DNA of 64,000 nucleotides from DATEJJ01 sp039649115 (GTDB taxonomy: Bacteria > Actinomycetota > Actinomycetes > Mycobacteriales > Micromonosporaceae), in NCBI GenBank assembly GCA_039649115.1, contig JBBWZQ010000079.1, forward strand, positions 28,278-92,277. The letters run 5' to 3'. Every line of letters begins with the position of its first letter. Position 1 is the first letter of the stretch. The position numbers were made by a program, and so were the translations under genes. Below the pieces are notes generated by a model. That model did not search any database. It was not told the DNA's origin and was given only the letters and a program-made list of their open reading frames with translations. This document shows, piece by piece, positions 41,896 to 50,313 of this stretch.

Positions 41896-42953
41896 CCGGA
41901 GTGACCGAGGCGGCGGCCGGTGTGTCGGTGGTGATTCCGGTCAAGGGCCGCGTCGAGCCCACCCGACGGTTGGCCGCGAGTCTGGCGGTCGCCGCCGCGA
42001 ACTGCCCCGAGCCCGTGGAAGTGTTGCTCGTGGACGACTCCGCCGAACCGCAGGCGCGCCAACACCGCATCACCTGCGACCGCCACGGCATCCGCTACGT
42101 GGCTACCGTGGAGCCCTACGTCGGCGCCAAACGAAACATCGGTATCGGGCTGGCAAAGCACGACCTGCTCATGTTCACCGACTCCGACTGCCTGGTCGGG
42201 CCGGACGCGCTTCGCCGGCACGTCGAGGCGGTACGCAGCGCGCCGGCACGCGTGGCCGGCGTGGCGGGTCCGACGTTCACCGACCCCAGCCCTACCACGA
42301 TGTTCCGGATCATGCGGAACTCGCACCTGCTCAACTGGGACTTCGAGCGCCCGGCGGAAGGCGGGGAACTGGTGTGGGCGACAACCAGCAACCTGATGCT
42401 GCGCCGGGCGGCTGTCAAGGAGGTGGGCGGGTTCCCGTCGCGTTGCCTGGACGTGGTCGGCGGCGAAGACCTCGAACTCGGGATCCGGTTGAGCAAGCGC
42501 GGGTACGTGATCCGCGCGGTGCCCGACGCGGTCGTGACACACGACAGCATGTGTACCGACTCCGTTCGCACGGTCTGCCGCCGGCTGTACGGCTACGGCC
42601 GCTCCGAGCAGTGGCTCAGTACGGTGCATCCGGACCGGCGGGTACCGCACGCCAACCTGGTCACCGCGCTCGGCTTGACCGCTTCGGTATCGGCCGCGCT
42701 GGTCCGGCGCACCCGTGGTCGCAGCCTCCTGCTGACCCCTGTTGTCGCGGGAGCCGCCGTTGCCGTCGGTGCGCTGCGCCGGTACCGCGTGGAGCGGCCA
42801 CCCCCGAAGGTGGGTGACGTGGCGCTCCGCACCGTACTCGAGTGGTGTTTCGATGCCGGCGCCGTCGTCGCCGCCATCCGGCTGCGCCGCCCGACCCAGC
42901 TGTTCACCGGATTCCGCGCGGAAGGAAAGCCCGGTGCTGACCGGAAGTCTTGA
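41892..42953 (+). CDS. Family 2 glycosyltransferase with C-terminal membrane segments
   Basis: A 353-aa GT2 enzyme opening VSVVIPVKGR, with LLVDDSAEP, MFTDSDCLVG (DxD-like metal site) and GGEDLELGIRL. Towards the C-terminus two hydrophobic stretches (NLVTALGLTASVSAALV and LLLTPVVAGAAVAVGAL) suggest membrane association, in contrast with the soluble GT2 at 39425. GTG 41892 overlaps the aminotransferase stop (GTGA). The 3' end overlaps the inosose synthase start by 20 bases. A membrane-bound glycosyltransferase acting close to the MFS exporter encoded downstream is plausible. The sugar donor is unknown. Confidence 0.85.
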   Translation: MTGVTEAAAGVSVVIPVKGRVEPTRRLAASLAVAAANCPEPVEVLLVDDSAEPQARQHRITCDRHGIRYVATVEPYVGAKRNIGIGLAKHDLLMFTDSDCLVGPDALRRHVEAVRSAPARVAGVAGPTFTDPSPTTMFRIMRNSHLLNWDFERPAEGGELVWATTSNLMLRRAAVKEVGGFPSRCLDVVGGEDLELGIRLSKRGYVIRAVPDAVVTHDSMCTDSVRTVCRRLYGYGRSEQWLSTVHPDRRVPHANLVTALGLTASVSAALVRRTRGRSLLLTPVVAGAAVAVGALRRYRVERPPPKVGDVALRTVLEWCFDAGAVVAAIRLRRPTQLFTGFRAEGKPGADRKS

Positions 42954-44076
42954 GCTGGACGGACACACCGTGCCGTACCTCTACGGCTGCGACTGCGCCG
43001 ACGCGCTGGTCGACGCCGTCCTGGCGCGATGCGGTGACGCCACGTCGGTCCTGCTGGTACTCGACCGCAACGCCGAGCCGCACGCCGGACCGGTACGGGC
43101 GCGCCTGGCGCGTCACGTGCCCGTGTACCCGATCGTCGTCGACCCGACCGATGCGGGCAAGCGGCTGCACGTCGTCGAGGAGATCCTCGAACACGCGGTA
43201 CGCCACGCTGCGGACCGCTCGTCGCTGGTGCTCGCCATGGGTGGCGGGTTCGTCGGCAACGTGGCCGGCCTCGCCGCCGCACTGTTGCACCGCGGGGTAC
43301 GGCTGGTGCACCTGCCGACGACGCCGGTGGCCGCCTTCGACTCGGTGCTGTCCCTGAAGCAGGCGGTCAACCTGAGCGCGGGCAAGAACCTCTGCGGCAC
43401 CTACTTCCCCGCGACGCTCATCGGGTGTGACCTCCGGTGGCTGACCACCATTCCGGACGACCAACTGCTCACCGGCGTCGCCGAGATGGCCAAGAACGTC
43501 CTGGCCGTCGTTCCGGAGCAGGAGCCGCGCTTCGTCCGGGCGATCCGTGACCGGCGCGCGCATCCGCTGGACGCGCTGCACGTCCTGTGCGAAATCGGGA
43601 TCGGCGCCAAGCAGCCGCTGCTCCGGCGTGATCCGCGGGAACGGGGACCCGCGCTGGTCTTCGAGTACGGGCACACGGTCGCCCACGCGCTGGAGTTCAT
43701 GTCACGCGGATCGATGCCCCACGGCGAGGCGGTGGCGTGGGGCATGCTCGTCGCGGCCGAAGTCAGCCACATGACGGGATACCTGGACAAGGCTGCCGTG
43801 ACCCACCACTACCGGCTCGTCTCGCTGCTCGAGCTGCCACCCCCGCGCGAGGTGCTGGCGCCCGTGGACCGCCCCGCCCTGGCCGCGCTGTTGCTGCGGG
43901 ACAACAAGCGGGGATATCACCGGGTCGCCGACGGGGAGATCCCGATGGTACTGCTCGACGCGCTCGGTTCGGCCGTCGCCGGGCCGGACGGCCGGCCGCT
44001 CAGCGCCGTGGAGCACAAGCTCGTCATGGCGGCCTTCGACACCGTCGCGGCGAACGGTACGTGGGGCGCTGAGTGA
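42934..44076 (+). CDS. 2-Deoxy-scyllo-inosose synthase (dehydroquinate synthase family)
   Basis: A 380-aa NAD-dependent sugar phosphate cyclase. VLSLKQAVNLSAGKNL (Lys142, Lys151), MGGGFVGNVAG, FEYGHTVAHALE, PHGEAVAWGM and DNKRGY match 2-deoxy-scyllo-inosose synthases such as BtrC and NeoC better than dehydroquinate or valiolone synthases. The reaction turns glucose 6-phosphate into 2-deoxy-scyllo-inosose, the first step to 2-deoxystreptamine. GTG 42934 has GGAAGGAAAG seven bases upstream and overlaps the preceding gene by 20 bases. It sits with a matching aminotransferase. This assignment fixes an aminocyclitol as a building block of the cluster product. Confidence 0.93.
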   Translation: MLTGSLELDGHTVPYLYGCDCADALVDAVLARCGDATSVLLVLDRNAEPHAGPVRARLARHVPVYPIVVDPTDAGKRLHVVEEILEHAVRHAADRSSLVLAMGGGFVGNVAGLAAALLHRGVRLVHLPTTPVAAFDSVLSLKQAVNLSAGKNLCGTYFPATLIGCDLRWLTTIPDDQLLTGVAEMAKNVLAVVPEQEPRFVRAIRDRRAHPLDALHVLCEIGIGAKQPLLRRDPRERGPALVFEYGHTVAHALEFMSRGSMPHGEAVAWGMLVAAEVSHMTGYLDKAAVTHHYRLVSLLELPPPREVLAPVDRPALAALLLRDNKRGYHRVADGEIPMVLLDALGSAVAGPDGRPLSAVEHKLVMAAFDTVAANGTWGAE

Positions 44077-45302
44077 ATACCGTGTCCAGCCCGACCGTTC
44101 CGGTGCACCGCACCGCTCCGCCGCGCGCGGTCGCGGCGCTGCTGTCGCTGGCGGTGACGGCGTTCTGTTTCGTCGCCATGGAGACCCTGCCGGTCGGCCT
44201 GCTCCCGCTCATCTCGGCCAGCCTGCATGTATCGCTTTCCGCGACCGGGCTGCTGGTCACCTGGTACGCCGTCACGGTCGCCGTGGTCTCGCTCCCGCTG
44301 GCCTACCTGGCCCAGGGGATGTCGCGGCGGCGTCTGGTGAGCGGCCTGCTCGCGGTGCTCGTGGTGGCCACCCTCGTGGCGGCCGCCGCACCGGGCTACG
44401 CCCTGCTGCTGGCAGCGCGGATCGTCATCGCCCTGACCCAGGCGTTGTTCTGGGCCGTGGTGGCGCCCGCGGCCGCGGGGATGTTCCCGATCGCGGTGCG
44501 CGGCCGCGTCATGTCCATCGTGTTCTCCGGCGCCGCGCTGGCACCCATGGTGGGCGTACCGGCCGGCACCTGGCTCGGTCAGCAGGCCGGCTGGCGGGCG
44601 GCGTTCTACGCACTCGCCGGCCTGGCACTCGTCGCCTTGGTCGCGATCGTCGCGCTGATGCCGGACGGGACCGCCCAGAACAGCCACGCCGCAACCGGTA
44701 CGAACCCGAGCCGGGTCCGCTACTGGGTCGTCGTACTGGTGACGACGCTGTCGGTCACCGGCCTGTTCACGGCGTTCACGTACACCTCGACCTTCCTGAC
44801 CGACGTCGGGCGGCTGCCGGTCGCGGCCGTGAGTCTCGCCCTGCTCAGCCGCGGCATCGCCGACTTCTGCGGCATATCGGTGGGTGGCGTGCTCACCGAC
44901 CGCCATCAGCGGACGGCCATCGTACTGCCGATGACGCTGCTGACCATCGCCCTGCTCGGCATGTACCTGTTCGGCACCCGGTCGCTGACCGTGGTCGCCC
45001 TACTCACCTTGTCGGGCTTCGCGATGGGCTCGCTGACGCCGGGCCTGTCCAACCGGGTACTCGAAGTGGCTCCCGGCAGCACCGAGCTGGCCTCAGCGGG
45101 AAACTCCGCGGCGTTCAACGTGGGCATAGCGGCCGGGTCCTTTCTCGGCGGAGTGGTCCTCACCGCATCCGGGATCCGCGCGACCGCACTCGTCGGGGGC
45201 ATCGCCGCGGCCGTCGGGCTCGGCATCGCGGTGGCCGAACCGCTGCTCGCCCGGTGGCTGGGCCACCTGGTCATCAGTCGGCCCCGCCGCGATCCGGTAT
45301 AG
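44073..45302 (+). CDS. MFS efflux transporter, 12 helices (DHA1-like)
   Basis: A 409-aa membrane protein with about 12 hydrophobic segments, the loop motif AYLAQGMSRRRLV after helix 2, and the motif C-like segment APMVGVPAGTWLGQQ in helix 5, typical of drug/proton antiporters. GTG 44073 overlaps the inosose synthase stop (GTGA), so it is made together with the cyclitol pathway. It likely exports the final product or a glycosylated intermediate. With the ABC pair at 8.4-12 kb the cluster has two export systems. Confidence 0.9.
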   Translation: MNTVSSPTVPVHRTAPPRAVAALLSLAVTAFCFVAMETLPVGLLPLISASLHVSLSATGLLVTWYAVTVAVVSLPLAYLAQGMSRRRLVSGLLAVLVVATLVAAAAPGYALLLAARIVIALTQALFWAVVAPAAAGMFPIAVRGRVMSIVFSGAALAPMVGVPAGTWLGQQAGWRAAFYALAGLALVALVAIVALMPDGTAQNSHAATGTNPSRVRYWVVVLVTTLSVTGLFTAFTYTSTFLTDVGRLPVAAVSLALLSRGIADFCGISVGGVLTDRHQRTAIVLPMTLLTIALLGMYLFGTRSLTVVALLTLSGFAMGSLTPGLSNRVLEVAPGSTELASAGNSAAFNVGIAAGSFLGGVVLTASGIRATALVGGIAAAVGLGIAVAEPLLARWLGHLVISRPRRDPV

Positions 45303-45312
45303 CACGAGGCTG

Positions 45313-47133
45313 ATGGTGGAACCGGTCGCGTGCCACCGCGTGGAGTTCACCGACTGCCGCAGCGGCGAGTACGGCCTGACCTGGGCCCAGCAGTCGCTTG
45401 CCCGGTGGATCCGCACGGCCGGCCCCGGTCCAGCCGTGCTCAGCGTGCCACGTGCGGGCCGGCTGCCCGACGGGTGCACCGTGGCCGGCGTGGTCCGGGC
45501 AGTGTGCGCGGTCGCCGCCCGCCACGACAGCCTGCGCGCCACCTTCTTCCGGGCGGCGGACGGCGCGTGGCGCCAGCGGATCCACGCGCAGGGACGGCTC
45601 GACATCCCGGTCTACGAGGCCGGGGACAACGATCCGGTGGTGGTCAAGGACGCCGTGGACATCGAACTGCGGCTGCGCCCGTACGCGGCGGGCGACCTCC
45701 CGCTGCGCGCCGCGGTGATCACCCAGCGCGGCGTACCGTGCATGCTCGCTGTCACCGTGCGGCACCTCGCCGCGGACGCGGTCGCCGCGGGCCTCGTGTT
45801 CGAGGAGATCAGCCGGCTGGCGGCCGAGCGCACGGCGCCGCTACTGCCGGCGTGGCAGCCGGAGGACATGCTGCGCCACGAGGCCAGCGACGCCGGGCGC
45901 CGGCAGGCCCGGCGGGCGGCCGACCACTGGGCGGCCACGCTGCGGCACGCGCCGAACGCGGTGTTCCCGATCCGGGCGGCGCGCGGGCGGCGCCGGGCGG
46001 CGCTGGAGGTGGCGATCGAATCGGCTGCTCTGGCGGCCGGCGTCTTCGTGCTCGGCCGGCGGTACCGCGCCGGGGAGACGGACGTCCTGCTGGCGGCCTT
46101 CGGGCTGCTGGTCGGCGCGGTGTCCGGGCACCGGACATGCGCGTTCAACCTGGCGTCGGCCAACCGGCTCAGGCCGGAACTCGCCGCGGCTGTCGGCAAC
46201 TTCTACCAGTTCTCCCCGATCGCCCTCCGCGCCGACGGGAGCCTGCGCGACGTGGTACGGCGGGCGCGAGCGCAATCCCTGGCCGCGTACCGCTTCGGGC
46301 ACTACGACCCGACGCTCGCCGAGCAGACGCGCGTCGACATCCAGCGCGAACGGGGTACGTTCGCCGACCTTTCGTGCGCGGTGAACTTCGGCGTCGGCAT
46401 CGGTTCCCCCTACCGGCGCGGGCCCGAGGAGTCCCGGCTCGGCATCGCGGTGTACCAGGACGCCACCGCGGCTCTCATCCGCCGGTTGGTCGCCTCCTCC
46501 ACGACCGAGGTCCTCGCTCACGTGCACGGGGCACCCGCCGGCCTGTTGCTGTCCGTCTGGTGGCTGGCCGACCGCGCCGTCCTGACGCTGGCCGGCGACT
46601 CAGCGCTGTTCGGTGTCGGCGAGTTGCGGGAACTGCTGGTGTGCCTCGAACGGATCGTCGTGTCCGCCGCGTGCGCCGACGGTGACGTCGAGGCCGGGGA
46701 ACTCGCGGCGGGCGCCGGTGCGGCACCGCTGCCGGTGGCCGACGGTCTGTGCTATGTAGACGGTTGCTGGGTCGACCTGGCCGCGGTACGGGACCTGGTG
46801 ACATCGGCGACCGGGTGCCGATCCGGCCGGGTCCGGTTGGCCGGCGGCCCGGACGGTTCCCGGATCGAGGCATGGCTGCCCGCCACGCCCGGCCTTACCC
46901 CTGAGTCCGCGCACACCGCGTGCGTGGCGGCGCTGCCGAGCGGGCAGTTCACGATGACACCTCACCGGTACCTCGTGGGTGCGGGTCCGCTGCGGCCGGA
47001 CGGGGACAGCGACGAGGCGTGGGCCGCGGTACCGGTGGCGCTCGCCGGGTCGGGACGCTGCCGATCCGGCAGTGGCCGCGACGGTACCGGCGCGGCGCGC
47101 GTGACCCACGATTCGGCGACACGGCAGCGGTAG
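45313..47133 (+). CDS. Condensation-domain-like protein with a C-terminal extension
   Basis: A 606-aa discrete protein whose first about 440 residues resemble an NRPS condensation domain: YGLTWAQQSL at the start, VRHLAADA in place of HHxxxDG, and a later NFYQFSPIALR segment. The catalytic second His and the Asp are kept, while the first His is Arg. A further 150 residues (from about 450) include WVDLAAVRDLV and a segment resembling the regulatory C-terminus of A domains. ATG 45313 follows the MFS stop by 10 bp. It may form an amide or ester between a carrier-bound acyl group and a free amine such as the aminocyclitol; this is inference. Confidence 0.75.
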   Translation: MVEPVACHRVEFTDCRSGEYGLTWAQQSLARWIRTAGPGPAVLSVPRAGRLPDGCTVAGVVRAVCAVAARHDSLRATFFRAADGAWRQRIHAQGRLDIPVYEAGDNDPVVVKDAVDIELRLRPYAAGDLPLRAAVITQRGVPCMLAVTVRHLAADAVAAGLVFEEISRLAAERTAPLLPAWQPEDMLRHEASDAGRRQARRAADHWAATLRHAPNAVFPIRAARGRRRAALEVAIESAALAAGVFVLGRRYRAGETDVLLAAFGLLVGAVSGHRTCAFNLASANRLRPELAAAVGNFYQFSPIALRADGSLRDVVRRARAQSLAAYRFGHYDPTLAEQTRVDIQRERGTFADLSCAVNFGVGIGSPYRRGPEESRLGIAVYQDATAALIRRLVASSTTEVLAHVHGAPAGLLLSVWWLADRAVLTLAGDSALFGVGELRELLVCLERIVVSAACADGDVEAGELAAGAGAAPLPVADGLCYVDGCWVDLAAVRDLVTSATGCRSGRVRLAGGPDGSRIEAWLPATPGLTPESAHTACVAALPSGQFTMTPHRYLVGAGPLRPDGDSDEAWAAVPVALAGSGRCRSGSGRDGTGAARVTHDSATRQR

Positions 47134-47196
47134 CGGCCGCCCGTATCGTCGGACCGGACGGGATCGACACGGGACTCAGGGAGGCGGATCGACGAG

Positions 47197-48261
47197 ATGG
47201 AGGTACCGTCGGCGCGACCGCTCGGTGTCGGCGTCCTCGGACCCGGCCGGGCCGCACAGGCGATCCACATTCCGGCGCTTGCCGAACTCGGCGAGCGGTT
47301 CCGGGTGGTGCACGTGGCGGGTCCGGACGCCGCGGTCGCGGCGAGCGTGGCGGCCAGCGTGGGCGCCCGGCACAGCGTGACCGAGGCAGACCTGCTCGCC
47401 GACCCGGCGGTCGAGGTGGTGGCGATCTGCAGCCCGCTGGAGTTCCACGCCGCACAGGCCGCGGCCGCGTGTGCCGCCGGGAAAAGGGCCGTGCTGTGCG
47501 AGAAGCCGTTCGCGGCGACGGCGGCCGAGGCCGCCCGCATCGTCGCGGCGTCGGCCAGCAGCGGCACGCCGGTCTTCGCCGGCACGATGCACGCGCACGA
47601 CCCGGCGTACCTGGCGGCACAGGCGTGCTGGGCGGAGCCTGCCGAATCGGTACGGCTGGTCCGGTCGGTGATCCAGCTTCCGCACAACGTCCACTTCGAG
47701 CAGCTCGCCACCGAGGTCTGCACCCGGTCCTGCGCCGGTGACGCGCCGGACGACCTGGCAGTCAAACCGGAGGAGCCGCCCGCGGCCGAGATCCTCCGCG
47801 GCTGGATCCTGGGCCTGGCCGTACACGTGGCGCCGCTGCTGCGCCGGTTCGCCGGCGGCGTGGACCGGGTGACCGTGGCCCGGCTGCTGCGCCCGTACGG
47901 TTACTGCGTCAGCTTCGCCGCCGGCGACGCGTCGGTACAGCTGATCGGCTACATCCACGACTCGTGGCAGCCCCGCTGGACCTTCACCGTGATCGGCACG
48001 CACCAGGAGCTGCGGGTGGAGTTCCCGCCCTCGTACGTGCGGGCAGGTTCCGCGGTGGCCGAGCTGCGCGACGCCGCGGGCGTGCGGCGCTGGGGCCCGT
48101 TCCCGCACAACGCGCACACCGCGATCTGGTCGCACATCGCCGACGTGCTGGCCGGTACGGCGCTGCCCCGGGCCGCCGGCGCGGACGCCGCCGCCGACCT
48201 CGCCGTCGCCCTCGACCTCGCCAGCGCCGCGGCGCCCGTGGCCCGGTGGGGGCAATGGTGA
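47197..48261 (+). CDS. Gfo/Idh/MocA family oxidoreductase
   Basis: A 354-aa NAD(P)-dependent oxidoreductase with GVLGPGRAAQAIHIP as the cofactor loop and CEKPFA as the substrate-site motif. The family includes myo-inositol dehydrogenase and glucose-fructose oxidoreductase. In a 2-deoxystreptamine-type pathway, one oxidation is needed between the two aminations, so this is a good candidate for that dehydrogenase; this is inference. ATG 47197 lies 63 bp after the condensation-like gene. The 3' end overlaps the next gene by seven bases, which suggests that the two proteins act together. Confidence 0.85.
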   Translation: MEVPSARPLGVGVLGPGRAAQAIHIPALAELGERFRVVHVAGPDAAVAASVAASVGARHSVTEADLLADPAVEVVAICSPLEFHAAQAAAACAAGKRAVLCEKPFAATAAEAARIVAASASSGTPVFAGTMHAHDPAYLAAQACWAEPAESVRLVRSVIQLPHNVHFEQLATEVCTRSCAGDAPDDLAVKPEEPPAAEILRGWILGLAVHVAPLLRRFAGGVDRVTVARLLRPYGYCVSFAAGDASVQLIGYIHDSWQPRWTFTVIGTHQELRVEFPPSYVRAGSAVAELRDAAGVRRWGPFPHNAHTAIWSHIADVLAGTALPRAAGADAAADLAVALDLASAAAPVARWGQW

Positions 48262-49169
48262 GTACCGGCGCCCCACTTGCCGTCCGGCTCGATCCCGACG
48301 ACCCCGCGGCCTCCGCGCTGCACGCCCGGGTCCTGGCCGGCCTGCCGAGGTCGTTCCGACCGGTACCGGCGGACGGGCGCACCCGCGCCGACGTGGTGCT
48401 CGTCTCCGGCGCCGGCACCACATGGGCGGAGCGCGCCCAGTCCGCATTCGACGGCGGCGCGAAGGGCGTCATGCTCACCGCGATCGACGCCTGGCACCCG
48501 GAGACGCGTTGGGGGTGCTCGGCTCCGCCAAAGACCGGCTCCGCCTGCGCTCCCCCGGAGACCTGCGCGGCGCTGCACCGCATCCGCCCGCCGGCCGGTG
48601 TGGCGACCGTGATCGACAGTGCGTGGGCAGCGCACCCCGCGGTACTCGACGCCACCGCGCCGATCGCCGCCGATCTCGCCGCAATCACCTTCATAACCGG
48701 CGCCTTCACCGTGCCGCCCCGGGCCGGCCCGTCCGGCCGGCTCGCCGTGGAGCACCTCGCTCTCGTGCGGGTCGTGGCCGCACCCGTCGTGGACGTCCGC
48801 GTGCTCGCCGCGGGCGACGGCGGCTACGAGCTGGTGGGCACCGCGGGCCAGGTGCCGGTCCACCTGTCCGCGACGGTGTCGGCGGCCGGTACCGAACGTG
48901 GCGAGCTGTGCCTGCTGGGTGCCGATCGGCAGTGGAGCCTGGCATTCGGCGGCACCGCGCTGGCGATCCCGCCGCGGGTGTTCCGGGCGGCCGCCGGCGG
49001 CGAGACGGTACGCCCGGCCGTATACGAGTGCGCCCAGCGGGCCGCCTGGCGCGCGATGCACGCCGCCGTGACCGCGGCCCCGGTCCCGCGGTACGGCCTC
49101 GCCTGCCTGCGTGCCGATGTGGCGGCGCTGACCGCCGCGCCCGCGGCTACCGCGTCACCGCCGCGGTGA
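48255..49169 (+). CDS. Degenerate Gfo/Idh/MocA-like partner protein
   Basis: A 304-aa protein without a recognisable domain match by eye. Its pattern DVVLVSGAGTTWAERA, then GGAKGVMLTAIDAW, aligns with VVAICSPLEFHAAQA and GKRAVLCEKP of the gene upstream. The glycine-rich cofactor loop and the EKP motif are missing, so it is probably not a dehydrogenase on its own. It may be an inactive partner subunit. ATG 48255 overlaps the upstream stop (ATGGTGA); GTG 48258 is an alternative. One copy of the 48-nt repeat (48511-48558) lies inside the coding region. The 3' end overlaps the convergent oxidoreductase gene by 23 bases. Confidence 0.65.
   Translation: MVSTGAPLAVRLDPDDPAASALHARVLAGLPRSFRPVPADGRTRADVVLVSGAGTTWAERAQSAFDGGAKGVMLTAIDAWHPETRWGCSAPPKTGSACAPPETCAALHRIRPPAGVATVIDSAWAAHPAVLDATAPIAADLAAITFITGAFTVPPRAGPSGRLAVEHLALVRVVAAPVVDVRVLAAGDGGYELVGTAGQVPVHLSATVSAAGTERGELCLLGADRQWSLAFGGTALAIPPRVFRAAAGGETVRPAVYECAQRAAWRAMHAAVTAAPVPRYGLACLRADVAALTAAPAATASPPR
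48511..48558. repeat. 48-nt dispersed repeat, copy 2 (first copy at 30063)
   Basis: This stretch matches 30063-30110 at 45 of 48 positions; the three differences cluster in the central six bases. Here it encodes CSAPPKTGSACAPP, a Cys/Pro-rich insertion in an otherwise ordinary protein, which supports insertion of a small element into an existing gene. Confidence 0.7.
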
Positions 49170-50277
49170 GCGTGGCGGCATACGGGTCCCAGTCGGCGGG
49201 CAGCGGTCGCGGTGCGGAGAACCGGCTCGTCACGTCCGAGAAACGGCGGCTCCGTGCCGACTCCGTGACCGCCTGCATGACATCCACGACGTGCAGCGCG
49301 AACTCGCCCGAGGCCCGGTGCGGCGCGCCGCTGCGGATCGCGCGGGCCAATTCGAGCACCCCCACACCGCGCCCGACCGGCCGCGGCTCGGCCGGCGGGG
49401 CAACCGTCCAGTCGCCGTCCCCGGTGCGCCGGTACCGGACGATCCCGTCGTAGCTGTTCGGGTCCGGCGCCTCGATCATCCCCTCCGTGCCGCAGATCAC
49501 CAGCGGTCCGTGCTGGTCGACGGGAGTGTCGAAGCTGAACTGCGCGCTGCCGCTCGCTCCGCCGGCGAACTCGAACAGCGCCGTCACGTGCGTCGGTACC
49601 TCGACCGCGAAGGTCGCGCCGGCGCGCGGACCGTTGCCGATCACCCGCGCGGACCGGGCCTGCTGTGCCGTCGCGGCCACCCGGGCCACCGGCCCGAGGG
49701 CCGCCACGAGCGCGCTGAGATGGTAAGGACCCAGATCGAACAGCGGACCGCCACCGGGCCGGAAGAAGAACGCCGGATCCGGGTGCCAGGTGTCGGGGCC
49801 CGGGCCGCAGGCGCGGGTGGTCGCGGCGAAGGGCGTACCGATCGCACCCTCGGCAAGCAGCCCGAGCACGGTGCGCAGCGGATGGCACAGCACGGTGTCC
49901 GGCGCGTTGCCCACCCGCAGGCCCCGCGCCGCCGCGGCGGCGAGCACCCGCCGGCACGCCGCCCGGTCCAGCGCGAGCGGCTTCTCCCCGTAGACGTGGC
50001 GGCCGGCCTCGATGGCGGCCAGCGCCACGCCGGCGTGTGCGGCCGGCGGCGTGAGGTTGACGACCAGCTCGACCTGCGGATCGGTCAGCACGGCATCGAG
50101 GTCGCCGCAGCGCGGGACCGCGAACCGCTCCGCCGCGGCCCGGGCACGCGCCAGGTCGGCGTCGGCGCACGCCACCACCCGCACGTCCGGGAAGGCACCG
50201 AGGTTGCGAAGGTACTGCGCGCTGACGACGCCGCAGCCCACGACGGCGACTCCGACCGGCTCCTCGCTCGTCTGCAT
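49147..50277 (-). CDS. Gfo/Idh/MocA family oxidoreductase
   Basis: A 376-aa NAD(P)-dependent oxidoreductase with VAVVGCGVVSAQYLRNL, then YGEKPLAL and FDLGPYHLSAL, where the conserved His of the inositol dehydrogenase type lies. All the key motifs are present, unlike in the neighbouring 48255 protein. I chose ATG 50277; TTG 50289 is in frame just upstream. It is convergent with the plus-strand operon and lies 36 bp after the condensation-like gene on its own strand. It may oxidise or reduce a cyclitol or keto sugar. Two complete members plus one degenerate one suggest at least two redox steps. Confidence 0.87.
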   Translation of the reverse strand: MQTSEEPVGVAVVGCGVVSAQYLRNLGAFPDVRVVACADADLARARAAAERFAVPRCGDLDAVLTDPQVELVVNLTPPAAHAGVALAAIEAGRHVYGEKPLALDRAACRRVLAAAAARGLRVGNAPDTVLCHPLRTVLGLLAEGAIGTPFAATTRACGPGPDTWHPDPAFFFRPGGGPLFDLGPYHLSALVAALGPVARVAATAQQARSARVIGNGPRAGATFAVEVPTHVTALFEFAGGASGSAQFSFDTPVDQHGPLVICGTEGMIEAPDPNSYDGIVRYRRTGDGDWTVAPPAEPRPVGRGVGVLELARAIRSGAPHRASGEFALHVVDVMQAVTESARSRRFSDVTSRFSAPRPLPADWDPYAATLTAAVTR

Positions 50278-50313
50278 GCGTCGAGTCAACTCGCGCGCCG
50301 ATCGCCGGTCGCG

